In this document: piece by piece, positions 11,231 through 23,000 of the stretch
Layout: each line of letters opens with the position of its first letter
How positions within the stretch are numbered: the first letter of the stretch is position 1
The notes under the pieces: model-generated
The model's database searches: none
What the model saw: the letters and a program-made list of their open reading frames with translations, nothing else
Told to the model about the DNA's origin: nothing
Origin: Phlebopus portentosus
Taxonomy: Eukaryota > Basidiomycota > Agaricomycetes > Boletales > Boletinellaceae
Assembly: GCA_037892935.1 (NCBI GenBank)
Contig: JAYXKI010000011.1
Span: 310,001 to 374,000 of the forward strand
Direction of reading: 5' to 3'
DNA length: 64,000 nt
Translations under genes and position numbers: made by a program

Positions 11231-12243
11231 TCAATCAGCTTCAACATATCCATGTATATTCATGCTTCTGATCCTCTCTCCAACAACAATGGTGTCAAGA
11301 TTGACCACCTCACGTGGAATGAAATATTGTAAGCCAGATAGGAGGTCTGGTGAGCCTTGGAAAAGATCGGCTATCCTTAGCGAAAGCTGCTTCTGATTAA
11401 GAAAGAAAAGAGTAGATGTGAGTACGAAGCCATGGAAGGAACTAGCGACATTAATTTACCTGATCAACGGGCGGGTCGTGAACCGCCCTGAGAATGTTGA
11501 GGAATTCTTGATACAAGTCATCTCGGAAGGCGAACCGCAGCTTGACTTGCATTACATATTCCATTGTATGACGCATCATGTCTCGTGTATATTGTATACT
11601 GTCTGCTTGAAGTTCTGTAGACGAGCTAGATCCTTCACAAATTGCAGAAGTGAGATTACTCGACTAACCGGCCGAGAAGAAGAAGAACACGGACCTATTG
11701 CGCCTTGACTATCGCTCACCACAGCATTAGAAGGAAAGTCTGAGCTCGTGCTTGCATTGTAACTCGGCGTCGTGTATGTGGCTCGATATCCAGGAGGTAG
11801 AAGTTATTAAATCCTTTGATCAGCCCGGGATATTCGGCGAAGAGGGTCGTCACGCGTTGAATAAGATCATTGAAATCGATGCTATATGTGTTTACCGTCA
11901 ATAACATAGCATGATATAGCGAGGAGTGTGGTCATTACCTCTGCCGTCGAAGATCCTTTAAAATATCCTCAAGCTTGTTACATTCATCTGAACTGCTGGA
12001 GAATACAGTCTTCACATATTCCAGATAGGTCAAGACGCCATCGACGCTCAATGTACCTTCGTTGGAAGACATAGGAGTGAGCGAATCTCCTTCAACAGGT
12101 CCGACGGCGGTGTTTGAACCGCCCATGATGGGCGAGGTTGCGACAGATGTTGGAAAGAGCGAGTCGTTCATACAGACTGAGTTGTTAGTCTGTTGATCTG
12201 TGGAAGTGATAAAAGGATACCCCAGATGTTCAATGGTATCCAT
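11231..12243 (-). CDS. Truncated SIN3-like protein with PAH1 and PAH2 only
   Basis: A SIN3 paralog reduced to the two N-terminal PAH domains. The ATG at 12241-12243 opens 'MDTIEHLGYPF' and a Ser/Thr-rich leader. PAH1 reads 'DGVLTYLEYVKTVF', then, across an intron, 'DLIQRVTTLFAEYPGLIKGFNNF'. PAH2 reads 'MEYVMQVKLRFAFRDDLYQE', 'PPVDQ', intron, 'KQLSLRIADLFQGSPDLLSG' and 'LQYFIPRE'. A stop at 11231 follows about 25 residues later, so PAH3, the HDAC-interaction domain and the C-terminal region are absent. Intron positions inside PAH1 and after 'PPVDQ' match SIN3, so this arose from genomic duplication and not from a processed transcript. One base appears to be missing at 11796-11803, between 'GFNNF' and 'LPPGYR'. 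If that is an error, the gene could encode a PAH adaptor of about 290 residues; if real, the product stops in PAH1. Confidence 0.65.
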
Positions 12244-12576
12244 TCCCAGTAGATACTGGTAAAGGAACAAGAGCAGATCGAGGCATGGTTGTGGTCTCTT
12301 ACCGGCGCCACCGCCGGAAGTTCAAGGTGGCAGTGCGGACTGATTTGTGGAAAGATCGACGCAGTGGTGATCGTGAGTCTCGACTACTCTATCTGGCTGC
12401 CATGTAACCTCCGTGACCATCCCACCTATGAACACATTCCCAGTCAATCAAAGTCATGCATGTAATCAGCCATCAGAATTCTTTTGGTCTCGCAAACCGG
12501 ACAAATGTCGCGTTTTCTCAGACGCTTCGATCTTTGTTCAGAGAACTCTTCATCTGACCCCTATCTCGTAACGGTC
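12244..12576. other. Divergent intergenic region, PAH paralog / P450
   Basis: About 330 bases between two divergently transcribed genes. It presumably carries both promoters. No clear TATA or other motif is visible. Confidence 0.4.
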
Positions 12577-14775
12577 ATGTTGTCAGAACATCTGGATTTA
12601 TTGATATTCGTTGTTGTCACCTTGCTCACAGGTCTGATTCTGTGGTATCGCGTCTTACCCTCGCAAAGCCAAGCACCTCAGGCCCAGAAGGAATTCCAAT
12701 TTTCGGAAATGAGTTTCAGATTCCAGGAGATAAGCAATGGCTCAAGTTTCATGAATGGAGTCGGCAATACGGTATGTTGTGCTTCTACTTTCTGATTTGG
12801 AGATGAGTCCTACGTACATTCAGGTGACATTGTGCAGATAACTACAATGGGTCAAAAGGCGGTGATCTTGAGCTCTGCTCAAGCGGCTTTCGATCTCCTC
12901 GAAGCGAAAGGTCTTACTTAGTTCGAATAGTTGTGTAGATTGACATATTCATGAATCCTTATCAGGAAATATTTACTCGGATAGACCCAAAGCTATCATG
13001 GCAGGAGAACTGTGAGTTTTATCCAAAATTTCTTGTCATGTCCTTACCGCTGCAAATTTCTTCAGTGTCGGTTGGGACCGCGGCCTCGGATACGCACATT
13101 ATGGCGAACGATTCAGGGAGTTCCACAGGATGTTCCACCAAGCAATAGGACCACGCGCCTTGCACGAGATTAATCCTATCCAAGAAGCGGAGACAGCACG
13201 TTTTCTTCTTCGGCTGCTTGAAAGCCCAGAGAACTTTATTGAGCATGCGCGGCAGTACGTTCACTCTGTTTCTTCACGAAACGAGAAGATTATTTATGCA
13301 TGGATATCAATCGGTAGGAGCGCTGGTGCTGCAATTCTGATGCTGGCGTATGGTTACTCTGCAAAGTCAGAGGATGATCCATTAGTGAAAATCGCTGAAG
13401 AAGCAATGCTTGGCTTCTCAAGAGCCTCGGAGCCTGGTGCATATATAGTAGATCGATTTTCGTGGCGTAAGTCATTAGCAGTCGTCTTTGTTTTATGAGA
13501 GAGCAGACTGTATTTCTTTTAGTAAAATATATACCGAAATGGTTCCCAGGAGCTGGATTCAAGATTGAGGCTAGACGTATGCGCGAAGACTTGGAACGCT
13601 TGTATAACGTCCCATTTGATTTTGTGAAGTCCCAAATGGTAGGTATCAATCTCGCACTTCAGTCGAGGTCAACCCGTTGAGCCCGTCTACGTCTCAGGCA
13701 TCTGGCTCCTTCATTCCTTCTTTCACCTCGAGGTATCTTTTAGAGAGCAAGCACCTTTCTGATGAACAGGAGCAGTTTATCAAAGCTGCCGCTGCCTCTC
13801 TGTACTTGGGTGAGCTTAGACCATATTCACACTAAATCAAAATTTCATGAGCCATTATTCAATGAAGGAGGAGCGGACACCGTACGTGCGTCATCTTTTA
13901 CTCAATCTCACATATTAAAATTAGATTAGACACCTTCATCTATTACTGCCTTCATTCTCGCCATGACATTGAACCCAGAAATCCAAGCTCGAGGCCAAGC
14001 AGAAGTCGACGCTCTTCTGAAGATGCAACGTCTTCCGACTCATGCAGATCGAAAGTCGTTTCCATACGTGAATGCGATTGTCAAGGAAGTATTGAGATGG
14101 AATCCTGCAGTGCCTCTCGGTAGCATTCTTGAAATCAGTTCTGATATGTGTGGGGAATTGATCATTATCTTCCTTAAGGACTCCCTCATCAGCTCACTCA
14201 AGATGATCATTATAGAGGTTTCAAATTATCCAAGGGAACAATCGTTTGGGCGAATATCTGGTAAGTTGTAATTGTCCGCAGCAATCTAGTTAACTAATTA
14301 TCTAGAGAAGGTCCATTCTGCATGACGAAAACATGTTTCCCGAGCCAGAGATGTTTCGCCCTGAGCGGTTTTTGGGTGACAACGCGAATGTCATGACAGA
14401 TCGCACAACCGATCCCTCGGTTTTGGCGTTTGGCTTCGGACGGAGGTAGCGATCTACCTTCATTTACTCGTTCTTCAGATTTCTTATCCCGAAACTTTGA
14501 GAATATGTCCTGGAATGCATTTGGCGGATAACTCGATTTTCCTCATTGTCGCGTCTATGCTTGCAGTCTTCAATATCATGAAAGCTAAAGATGCAGCCGG
14601 GCCCGAAGTTGATTTTAGAGGATTTATCAGGTATGCTTTATGTCATAGAAGGAAATCGAATACGATCAAACTTTTGGCTAGCCACCCGGAACCGTTCCGT
14701 TGCGTTATTCGACCCAGGTCGGATGAGGCGGTTGCACTCATCAGACGCTCGAGTCTTTGTCTCACCACCTATTAG
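12577..14775 (+). CDS. Cytochrome P450 monooxygenase (fungal microsomal)
   Basis: A haem-thiolate monooxygenase resembling the large agaricomycete families related to O-methylsterigmatocystin oxidoreductase (CYP64-like). It is predicted to be anchored in the ER by an N-terminal helix ('LLIFVVVTLLTGLILWY'). Motifs in order are 'GIPIFGNEFQIPGDKQWLKF', 'FREFHRMFHQAIGP' (C-helix W/R region), an I-helix exon with 'GGADT', the K-helix ExxR in 'VKEVLRWNP', 'PEMFRPERFL', the cysteine loop 'FGFGRRICPGMHLA' split by an intron at 14448, and a C-terminal 'HPEPFRCVIRPRS'. About ten short introns are implied. Near 12640-12660 the N-terminal helix and the Pro-rich hinge are in different frames, so either a 50-base intron (GTCTGA...CTCAG) or a one-base deletion must be assumed. 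The substrate is unknown, and no biosynthetic cluster surrounds it. Confidence 0.85.
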
Positions 14776-15101
14776 CGACGATACAACTAGTTCTAGTGCG
14801 TGCATTGTAAAAACGCGTTGTCCTTGTTGAATTTGAAAACAATACATGCATTGCAGACAATCTTTGTTCTTGGTGAGCTCCGATTGGCCAGAAAATTAGA
14901 GTCATATGAATGGAACGCGTCGCGTCGCGGTCACATGATTGATGCGAGGTTGTTTTCCCACACGCCCACCGGTTTCAAACTCCGCAATTAACTCTGAAGA
15001 CCGAAGATCGTAACCCTTGTTTCTTGTCTTTTACATTCATCCACGTCCATCGTCAACTTTTCTCCACAATTTCCTTGGAATTAACTACAAATACTCTCTC
15101 A

Positions 15102-17103
15102 ATGCTCAAACGACCGCGAGACGCCTTTGACACGTCGCCGGCGTCGTCGACCCCGCCAGAGCGTCCAGGCAAGGCCGTGAAACGCTTCCGTATTGACTCA
15201 GACGCGTTTTCCGACGTGTCTACGTTCCATATTCCTTCTGACTCGCCGTCGAATCCGTTCGGGCGCTTTAGGACTCACTTCCCTCACAACCTTCCTGCGC
15301 CAACACCTGTGTCTGATCACCTCGTCCTTCGGTTCCAGCTCGATCGACAAAGGCACAATGTGCATCGCATTGTGGTTGTGCCCGCAAACTATACTTTCTG
15401 GCATCTTCATCGCCTTACTCAATTTCTGTTCAAATGGAAAGACTTCCGCACCGAAAGGCATCCCGAGAACAAGCACTGTCGCATACAACGCCGTATTGAG
15501 CACGTCTTTACAGTGAAGAAACGGATAGTGTTCTATACGGCAGGCAAGTCTGCGGGGATCTTCAAAGATGGGATGGATGTTATGAGAGTGGCTGAGAACG
15601 TTAAGGAGCTCAAGCGTATGTGCTTTGATGATCTGCCTTGGGAACGTGAGGAATGCTATACCCTTGCCGACCTTTGGAACAAGCCACGCAGTTCCAGCAA
15701 CGCGTCGCGCGGGATCGTTTATGTACGTAGAGATTTTCTACCCACTTGCTACCCTGCTTATGACTACTACAGGACTTTGACATCTTCTCACGACGTAGAG
15801 CTACTGTTCACATTTCACTTCATGACGACGCGGATAGGATCAAAGCATCATTGGATGATAACGAGGAACTGAGTAATCAGCCGCACGTAGTGATTGGTTC
15901 CGGACTTCCAGATGACGACGACGACGATGAAGATTTCGCCTTGGACCTTCAACAGTTCAATGAAGTCAATGCATTTGAGAATTTCATACGGAGCCAAGAA
16001 GAAGCGGACGAAGATGAAGAGAATGACGTGAGACTATTTACAGTTCTTCGATGAGCTTGTGCTGACTACTTATACAGTGCCCTTCCATAGTCCGTATTGC
16101 GGAGGAACAAAAGATCGCTAAGCAACGTATGTCTGCATCTCTGCCCGAGCACCTCCCTTTGGATGCGAATAAACTACCGAAGGCGTCAAAACCCCCAACA
16201 ATGTCTAGCTTCGCACCTCCACCCATACCAAGACATCACAGGATTTCTATGTATGGCACACGCCTACCAGAAGCAGAAGAAAGCCGAGAGGCAGACGGCC
16301 CCGTGCGTGAATTGTCGCCAGTAAAGAAAGGATTGGAAGATTCGGGCGTTTACCTGTCTGACGCGGAAGAGAGTGTCGAGGATTACAATCCCAAACCTAT
16401 CCATCGCCCCCAGATCGCTGCGCGCAAATGCGCATCCTCTGTGCCTCGTCTTCCCGATCCTGAAGAGTACAGCGAAAACGGTGATGACCATCCGAAAGCT
16501 CCCCATAAACGTAGGATGTCTCGCGTTCATCAGTCAGATGATATTCACGACGTCCGCCCGACTCTTCGTGACTATGGTGGTCAGGCAATCGCACACGGTG
16601 TGCTTCGTAAGCGCTTGCCTTTGCAACCTAGAGTTTCCGACCCAGAAGAGAGCGATGAAATCGATGCTGCTCCTCGCAGTCGCATCACTTCGCTCGTTCC
16701 GCGCCATCCCAATGCGGAAGACGAAATTCGAGCACGCGCACGTCATGTCATTGACTCTCGCCGCCGGGTTTCCATGCTTCCTCGTCTTCCAGACCCAGAC
16801 GAAAGCCGCGAGATCGGGGACGACAGGCCTTCCAAGCCTGTTATGCGCGATCGTCGGGCGAGCCTTCCTCCGCTTCTCGGACTGCTAGCGGCACAAGACG
16901 AGGATGATGAAGATCCTCAAGAAGAGGAGTATATCAAAGCCGGACCATTCCGCCATAAACGCCGCCACGCACCTTTGCGCGGCGCTCCTCTACGAAGAAA
17001 AAGCCCCGAGCCAAGAATCCCTGTTAAAACGGACCACGAAGAGGATGACTCCGAGGAGAACGACGAAAACGCTGCTCTTGTCGAAAGCGAGGCTGAAGTT
17101 TAA
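15102..17103 (+). CDS. Hypothetical protein, pRiA4b ORF-3-like N-terminus and disordered repeat tail
   Basis: Three exons (15102-15722, 15773-16027, 16078-17103) join in frame to about 633 residues. After a basic leader ('MLKRPRDAFDT'), residues about 70-200 read 'LVLRFQLDRQRHNVHRIVVV' followed by 'LHRLTQFLFKWKDF', resembling the plasmid pRiA4b ORF-3 fold. Next comes a very acidic segment ('DDDDDDEDFALDLQQF'). The last exon is disordered and carries five to seven degenerate units of about 30 residues around 'LPRLPDPEES', an acidic patch and an 'RRRxS' end. An acidic C-terminus closes it. The RRxS/SPxK motifs suggest phosphorylation or nuclear location, which is inference. I assign no function, and the family link is a visual resemblance only. 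Confidence 0.7.
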
Positions 17104-17889
17104 CGTATAAATTAAAGTTAAGCATTTTTATGGTGGATCTACGAGTGCGATACCTTCGACAACCTCGCGAGACCCCAACTATTATTTTCTCGATATTTCC
17201 ACCATGCCTCCTTTGATTATGCTCTCTATGCTCTATGCTTTCCGTTTTCGGTTTCCTGAATCATTTCCTCCTACGTTTCTTGCGCTATGACTCACCCTGA
17301 TCACGGCATAAACAAGCACAGAACATTGAACATTGTAGCATTGATTTCCATCTCTACACAATCTTGATACTTTCTTGCTTCGTCTGCTCTCTTCAACTCA
17401 GTCGTAGATATCTACACATGCCTAAGTTGTATATCCACGATGTTTCAGGTCTGCGTTGAAATACAAATTGTATAAATCATACACCCATCGTCGAGTTGAG
17501 TTGAGATGGTACAGATTGAATAAAGATCAGAGTTCTTTTCCAACTCGTCTATGGTGTGGGTTCGGAAACCATTGGTGCTAATTGGGATTCTACCATCCAC
17601 CTGCGTGACCAATTGCTTCAAAGGATCTTCCTGTGGATTTTCGCACACACCTTGTTGCATTTAGAGCGAAGAGAGGTGCACGCAAAGCTGAATAAGAATA
17701 GTTCCTTTAGATGTGCAAAATACGGACATCGTAACTCCAGCTTCGCTCATTCAACGACAGTCGTAAATTAGTATTACAAAGTTTATTGACACGACATATA
17801 CAACATGTACAAAGCAAGAACAGCGTATGTACATCCGAAAGCAAATGCAATACACAGCATCATTCAATCGTGATCGGCGTAAATATACA
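17104..17889. other. Convergent intergenic region
   Basis: About 790 bases between the 3' ends of two convergent genes. It contains AT-rich, UTR-like sequence and short overlapping frames. I see no gene. Confidence 0.5.
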
Positions 17890-19065
17890 CTAGTCGGCCA
17901 AGTAGAGGGGACCGACATCGTCCCCTTCCATAGCAAACAAATAATTGAGCGTAGCCGCCAGGCGGATTCCGCCCATCGCGAGCAACTTCTCCACAAGCCA
18001 GGCCTCCTTGATGGCGCCCGCATATTCTGGCGTGTCAAGTTCGAGGTACGAGTTCGCAGATCCAACGCTTTCCGACTCCGAGGCTGACCCAGCGATGGAA
18101 GTGTAGTTTTCGTCCAACGCAAGAGGCCAGATTATCTCACAATTGAGCTCGTGCATCGGCGACGCCCAAGCATAGGGACACACCACACCATCATCAGTTG
18201 GGGGGAGATCAGCTGGCGGAGCTTTCCTCCTGCCTGAACTCGTGCTTCTAGACCGTGATTTAGTACCGAGAGGCAGCTGCTGGAACTTTTCTGCAGGCGG
18301 GTAAGGCCGTGGCGAGCTTTCCTCGATTGGAGGGCAGCTCAGCCACTCATCGATCTCAGACTCGAACCGGCCCAGAACACCCTCGAACATGATTTGACGG
18401 ACGTATGGGTCGTATATCGTCCCACGCAGTGCATTCTCAATGCGTCGGATCTTAAGAGGGTTCGTATAGTTCCTTGGGATCGTACGTAGTGATTTGGCGA
18501 TTAGGCGAGAGTCCCATACGGAATGAAGGTCTGATGTTGCATCAGAATATTCCGTGGCGAGCATTTCCTTAGGATCACTTACTTGTAATCCGACCATCGA
18601 ATTTTACTTTGACTCCATTACCCCCCTTATCGCGTCCAGTAAGGTGCAACGGCTGGTGCAAGTCGCCGATGAAATGGACAAGGAACTTCAACGCTTCCTC
18701 GGCACCAGGATAGTCTTTCTCAAGCCACATAGTCGTGTTCCTGATTGCGCCAAGCACGTTATGCCCCGGTGCACCCGCCCAACCTTCGTCGCCAAAGACA
18801 CAATGTTGCGCGGGATGATCGCCATGTCCGTTCACGTAGTGCAGGGTCGACGACCAGCGCATGTGCATGCGCACCTTGTCCGCCCATGCCGCTACCGGAG
18901 CAAGATGGCAGTCAGCATATTCCGGTAGGATCTGCATAGTTGCTCAGTAGCTGTCGGGTGCAAGTGAATCTGCGCGATGGTCGCGATTATTTCGTGACCG
19001 ACCGCACCCCATGCCGCGACCGAGCTGATCCTCGCTGCGAAGGCCACCAAAGGGACGAGCTTCAT
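17890..19065 (-). CDS. Secreted S1/P1-type zinc nuclease
   Basis: A single-strand-specific endonuclease and 3'-nucleotidase of the S1/P1 family, secreted and dependent on three zinc ions. The ATG at 19063-19065 gives a short signal peptide ('MKLVPLVAFAARISSVAA') followed by mature 'WGAVGHEI', whose Trp and His are zinc ligands. Next come 'CHLAPVAAWADKVR', 'LHYVNGHGDHP', the histidine-rich 'FIGDLHQPLHLTGRDKGGNG' and 'LHSVWDS', all family hallmarks. Exons are about 18583-19065 and 17890-18530, with a 52-base intron after 'DGRIT'. A Ser-rich insert ('SRSRSTSSGRRKAPPA') precedes a conserved 'YAWASPMHELNCEIIWP'. Near 18930-18938 the frame slips by one base between 'TEQLC' and 'ILPEYADC'; restoring one base gives an intact protein of about 374 residues. 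The likely role is nucleic acid scavenging. Confidence 0.85.
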
Positions 19066-19574
19066 CGTGCGTGTGTCAGCGTGCTCGTCGTCGTCGTGGC
19101 TAAAGACGAAGGAGTTGTCTGAGGCCCGAGTACAGACGACACCTAATCAAGGTCTGTTAGACGCCCAAACGCGTTCCATTTCGGTCACGTGTTCCAGGCG
19201 CGTACCGAAACAAGCGCCTAAAAATCTGACAATGATTTCTCATTTTCTATTAAGGCAAAAAACATAATAAATTAACTCGTTACATAGTATTACATCCGTC
19301 AATATAGCTACTTTCGAAGACCATCCAACCCAACATCCGTGTCCGAAGAAAAAATAAATTAGATAACTGCGCAAGTCCTGACGCGAGCCGGACTTTGGGA
19401 CTTTTCAACTCGATAGATACTTCAGCCTAGCTGTACAGTCTAAAAATGGACCAAAGACGGAGTTACAGACAAACTTTTAAAACGCCAAGTAAGGTATATG
19501 GCGAAGTAGATGCAAGGATAGAGTACCTTATGGAGGGATGGGCAAAAATCGAGCCGCGGAAATGCAGACGAGAA
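19066..19574. other. Intergenic region between nuclease and LCB3-type gene
   Basis: About 500 bases upstream of the nuclease and downstream of the phosphatase. It is the presumed promoter of the nuclease. No motif or gene is visible. Confidence 0.4.
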
Positions 19575-21412
19575 TCAAGGGTAGACCCCCAGACCGAGCA
19601 GATCGAACATGATGGGTATAGGGCCCGACGCGAGGATACCAATACCAGCATAGACGATGACCTTGGTCAATACTAAGATTCATATTTGTCAGTCCAGATT
19701 CGCCATACTACATTTAGAAGAAATAAGATGAAAGCGCAAGGATATAAACAGCGTACCATCTGCGTCATAATGTTTCACGTTCTCGCCATCTTCGCTCGCC
19801 TCGTCAGCTGGAGCATAAAGCACCTCGAATTTATCTTGGCTTTGCGTCGCGATTCCAACGTCGGTGCTGAACCTTCTCCGTCCCTTTCCTTTTCCCGCGC
19901 GTCTCTTCATTCCACCGACTTCTCCATCAATGTCATAAATCTCCTTCCGCCCAGTTCTACCTCCCTCCTCATGTAGCATGGTCGGCAAATCAATGACACT
20001 AGGAATCGGGTGCAGTCCACCCTCAGGCTCCGGCACGGCACCGGAATACTCAGTCGCAGGGATATAAAACCTTCTGTGCGGGAGCACCATGCCCTTGGGG
20101 AGGATCTTAATCGAGACGAGACGGAATAATGCGGGAAGGCTTATGTGAAGGAAGAACTTGGCGATGAGGCGCCAGATGAAGATGAGCGAAATACCGAGGG
20201 TGAGCTTCAGGAGGGCCGTGGACCACCAGATGAGGGAAAGGCGCCAAGCATCTGCCGTGCTAGTAGGTGATATAGGAGAGGACGCGGAAAGGAAAGCCCA
20301 AGCGAATCCGGGCATCTTCGACATTAATTTCCCATCCCCGTATCCGAGCACATTTGACATCCAATGACTGATTAAAATCCCGCTTTCGACGCTCACAAAA
20401 GCGATAGCGTCCTCAAAGCAAGGGCAGTCGTCCGCTGGCTGAGGATGCCAGTGTACAATCAATCCACATAAGAGCGAAATCAGCATAGGTGGGTACCAGT
20501 GCATCCGTGCTAGCCAGGTTTCAATACTTCCCCAATAAAGGGCATGGACAGTCCATACGAGAATACCAAGCGTAACTCCAGCGACGCAATCTACGAGCGA
20601 ATGCATGCCGGTATACACCCGCCCAAGGACGATGGAAAAGACGTAGAAAAGGAGGAAGATGCAGGAAAAGATGTACGTCGTAGTTGCGATAGAGGGTGAA
20701 GAGGTGAAGTAGTGTATGTGGATGAGTTGATAAATGTATAATGCGATGGAGACACTGTTCGTGGAATGTGTGCTTGGGAAGCCGTATTCAAGGTGATGGG
20801 AGCCAATTGCTTGAACAAAGGATAGATCAGCACAAACTGGGTCGGGTTAAAAAAAGTTTGTTCCGCTCACTTAGCCGTGCAACTGGAGGAACGTATGGTC
20901 TTGGCACACAGATAAGGTCCTTGATGAAGGACGAGACGTAGACCCCTGTGGCCAGGACGAACACCAGTCTAAACGAAGATTCGGCGTCATTCCTCAGTTC
21001 GCTGCACGCTTTCCGAAACTCACCCTCTACCGATGTCTGCAAAGCCAAAGAAAAACAGAGCCGGGAGAGCGATCATGAAGAATGTATGTGTCCCCAAGGA
21101 GCTCGTGTACACGAAAAATGCATCCAAATACGGTGACCTAACCTGTTCTTGCATCTTCGCAATCCACTCTGATTCCAGCTGGAGTCGCTGCATGATGAAG
21201 CGGCGCGCTGCCGCCCGCCATGGCGCGAGTGTGCGCGTGTAAAACTCTTCCGGGGCGGTGCCTACGGCGTACAAGAACTCATTTGTCGATGTTTCGACAG
21301 TTGAGGGTGGGCTCGGAGTGGTTAACGAGGTTCCACGCTTCTCGTGGTCTCCATTCTGCGTACAAGCCGAAGAATGGTCGGCCTGCGCTGTCATTAGATT
21401 CGAGTCGAGCAT
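19575..21412 (-). CDS. LCB3: Dihydrosphingosine-1-phosphate phosphatase (PAP2 family)
   Basis: Dephosphorylates long-chain base phosphates at the ER, controlling sphingolipid signalling and salvage. Four exons (21024-21412, 20871-20968, 19757-20809, 19575-19672) join to 545 residues without frame breaks. The three phosphatase motifs are complete: 'KDLICVPRP' (KxxxxxxRP), 'YGFPSTHSTNS' (PSxHS form of PSGH) and 'GRVYTGMHSLVDCVAG' (SRxxxxxHxxxD form, Gly for the first Ser). Multiple membrane segments flank them ('FFMIALPALFFFGF', 'FSCIFLLFYVFSIVLG', 'LISLLCGLIVHW'), and the C-terminus ends in a hydrophobic 'VIVYAGIGILASGPIPIMF'. This overall plan is that of yeast LCB3/YSR3 and not of simple PAP2 lipid phosphatases. 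Confidence 0.9.
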
Positions 21413-23000
21413 GAGCGTTGCACGTTGTGCTCGTGTATGTGCACCCGGTCGTGAAGAGGTAGGAAAATAGATACAAGACGAGACAAGAAATAAGAGAAAT
21501 GTCCAGCAGCCACACCGGTGAGGAGTTGTCTCGGCGGTGTGTGCACTGGACTGGGGACACCGGTCGTGGTGGTAGAAAGTCAGACCAGATCACGTCACGC
21601 AAATTTCGGGCTTCCTGCCATTCCGGGAAACCGATCAGTGTTCGTTCGGTTCGGCTACCCCCGTCTGATGCTCCTGACTGAGACAAACCATTTTCATTTT
21701 CATTTTGCCCGTCCCATCACCGTAGTGGTTTCAGAAGTTTCCTTGCTGCAAATTCTGCCAGTTAATTACTCCTGTGTAGTCTCATTTCCCGGAAATACCG
21801 ACTTTTGTTTACACAACACACGCTTTCATTGGTATTGGCAGGTACTGTAACTCGCCATTTGCGTCGCGTATTTGATCACTACGTTCTCCTGAGCTCTTGA
21901 CTCGATTTTCTCTGGATCAGATAGTCATCTGTTACGTCTCATGTTGTAGCTTGCCTTTTGGATCACTTATCTAGGCTCATCTGGTACGCCTGTCATCTCT
22001 CCTCAGTGTTCTCATCTACCTCTCGTTGTTTACTATATTGGAGCGTACGTTGTGGTTTACAAGCACGTTTGCGTTCCAACATCTAGTCTGGTCTCAGTCT
22101 GGTCTATTGATCGATGCTGGATTTAGTATGGAAAGATCGTATTGTTATTGAACATATTGGTGTCGGGCTGATTACCTTTCCCGGTGAGCAGAGTGCAGAC
22201 ATGATATTTTGAAATTAGCTCTAATGGAGGAAACATTGATTCGTCGTTGATAGGTAATTCTGTGAACTCGGCCTCTGCATGTCTTCTCCGTTCTCAGCCG
22301 CGCTGACGCGCCAACTTTGCAGCTTGTGGCACAGGAAGAAGTAAATCAAGCCTGCTTTTTTATAGGAAAGAACTGGGTGTCACCGGCTCTCTATGTTCAC
22401 TTAATAAGTATGGAGATATGGAGCTATAATCCCTGAGTGAATGTTATCATTCTATCTCGCGGGAAAAAAGCGGGCGGCATTACCTTTGCTCACATCGAGT
22501 AGCATTGAACTGGATACGTTACCGTGGTCTAAGGAGCAACCAATAGATGCCTCGTACGGATATAAACATGTGCTTTGCACAATCACTCAGTAATAGCATT
22601 GATGCTCAATCACACACAACATCTTTCGGCCCTAGTTTGCACCTTCATATGGATATAAAGAATTCCAGTGCGTAACCCACGGCGCAACATACGGAGGGGA
22701 CCATTGTTGAACACCCCAGGAAATGGCAAATTTTGCATATCTCTCAAGTTTGCCACATTCCTACGCACAATGAGAGCTGGAGGAGATCGTTTACTTTGCA
22801 ACCCGAAAGTCCTGATTGACGGCATCTTTGCGGAATGGACCGATGCAACATACCGTCACTCGCAGTTATCGACGATATAAATATCTATTGTGTGATTCAG
22901 GTTGGTACCTACCAAGGTAAATCTTCCTAATTCCTTGACATTCTGCACTTCTGGTCTTTTTGTTATCGATCAGGTCTTTCTTCCCTAAGAAGTGTTCGAT
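21413..23000. other. Long intergenic region, no supported gene
   Basis: About 1.6 kb upstream of the divergent LCB3-type gene. It carries pyrimidine-rich tracts and several short frames (for example 22610-22880 on both strands) with no recognisable domain or conserved splicing. It is probably promoter plus neutral sequence. Confidence 0.4.

Noticed and set aside
12577..17103. The P450 and neighbouring genes as a secondary-metabolite cluster
   Set aside because: There is no core synthase, terpene cyclase, transporter or dedicated regulator nearby; the neighbours are a disordered protein, a nuclease and SIN3.
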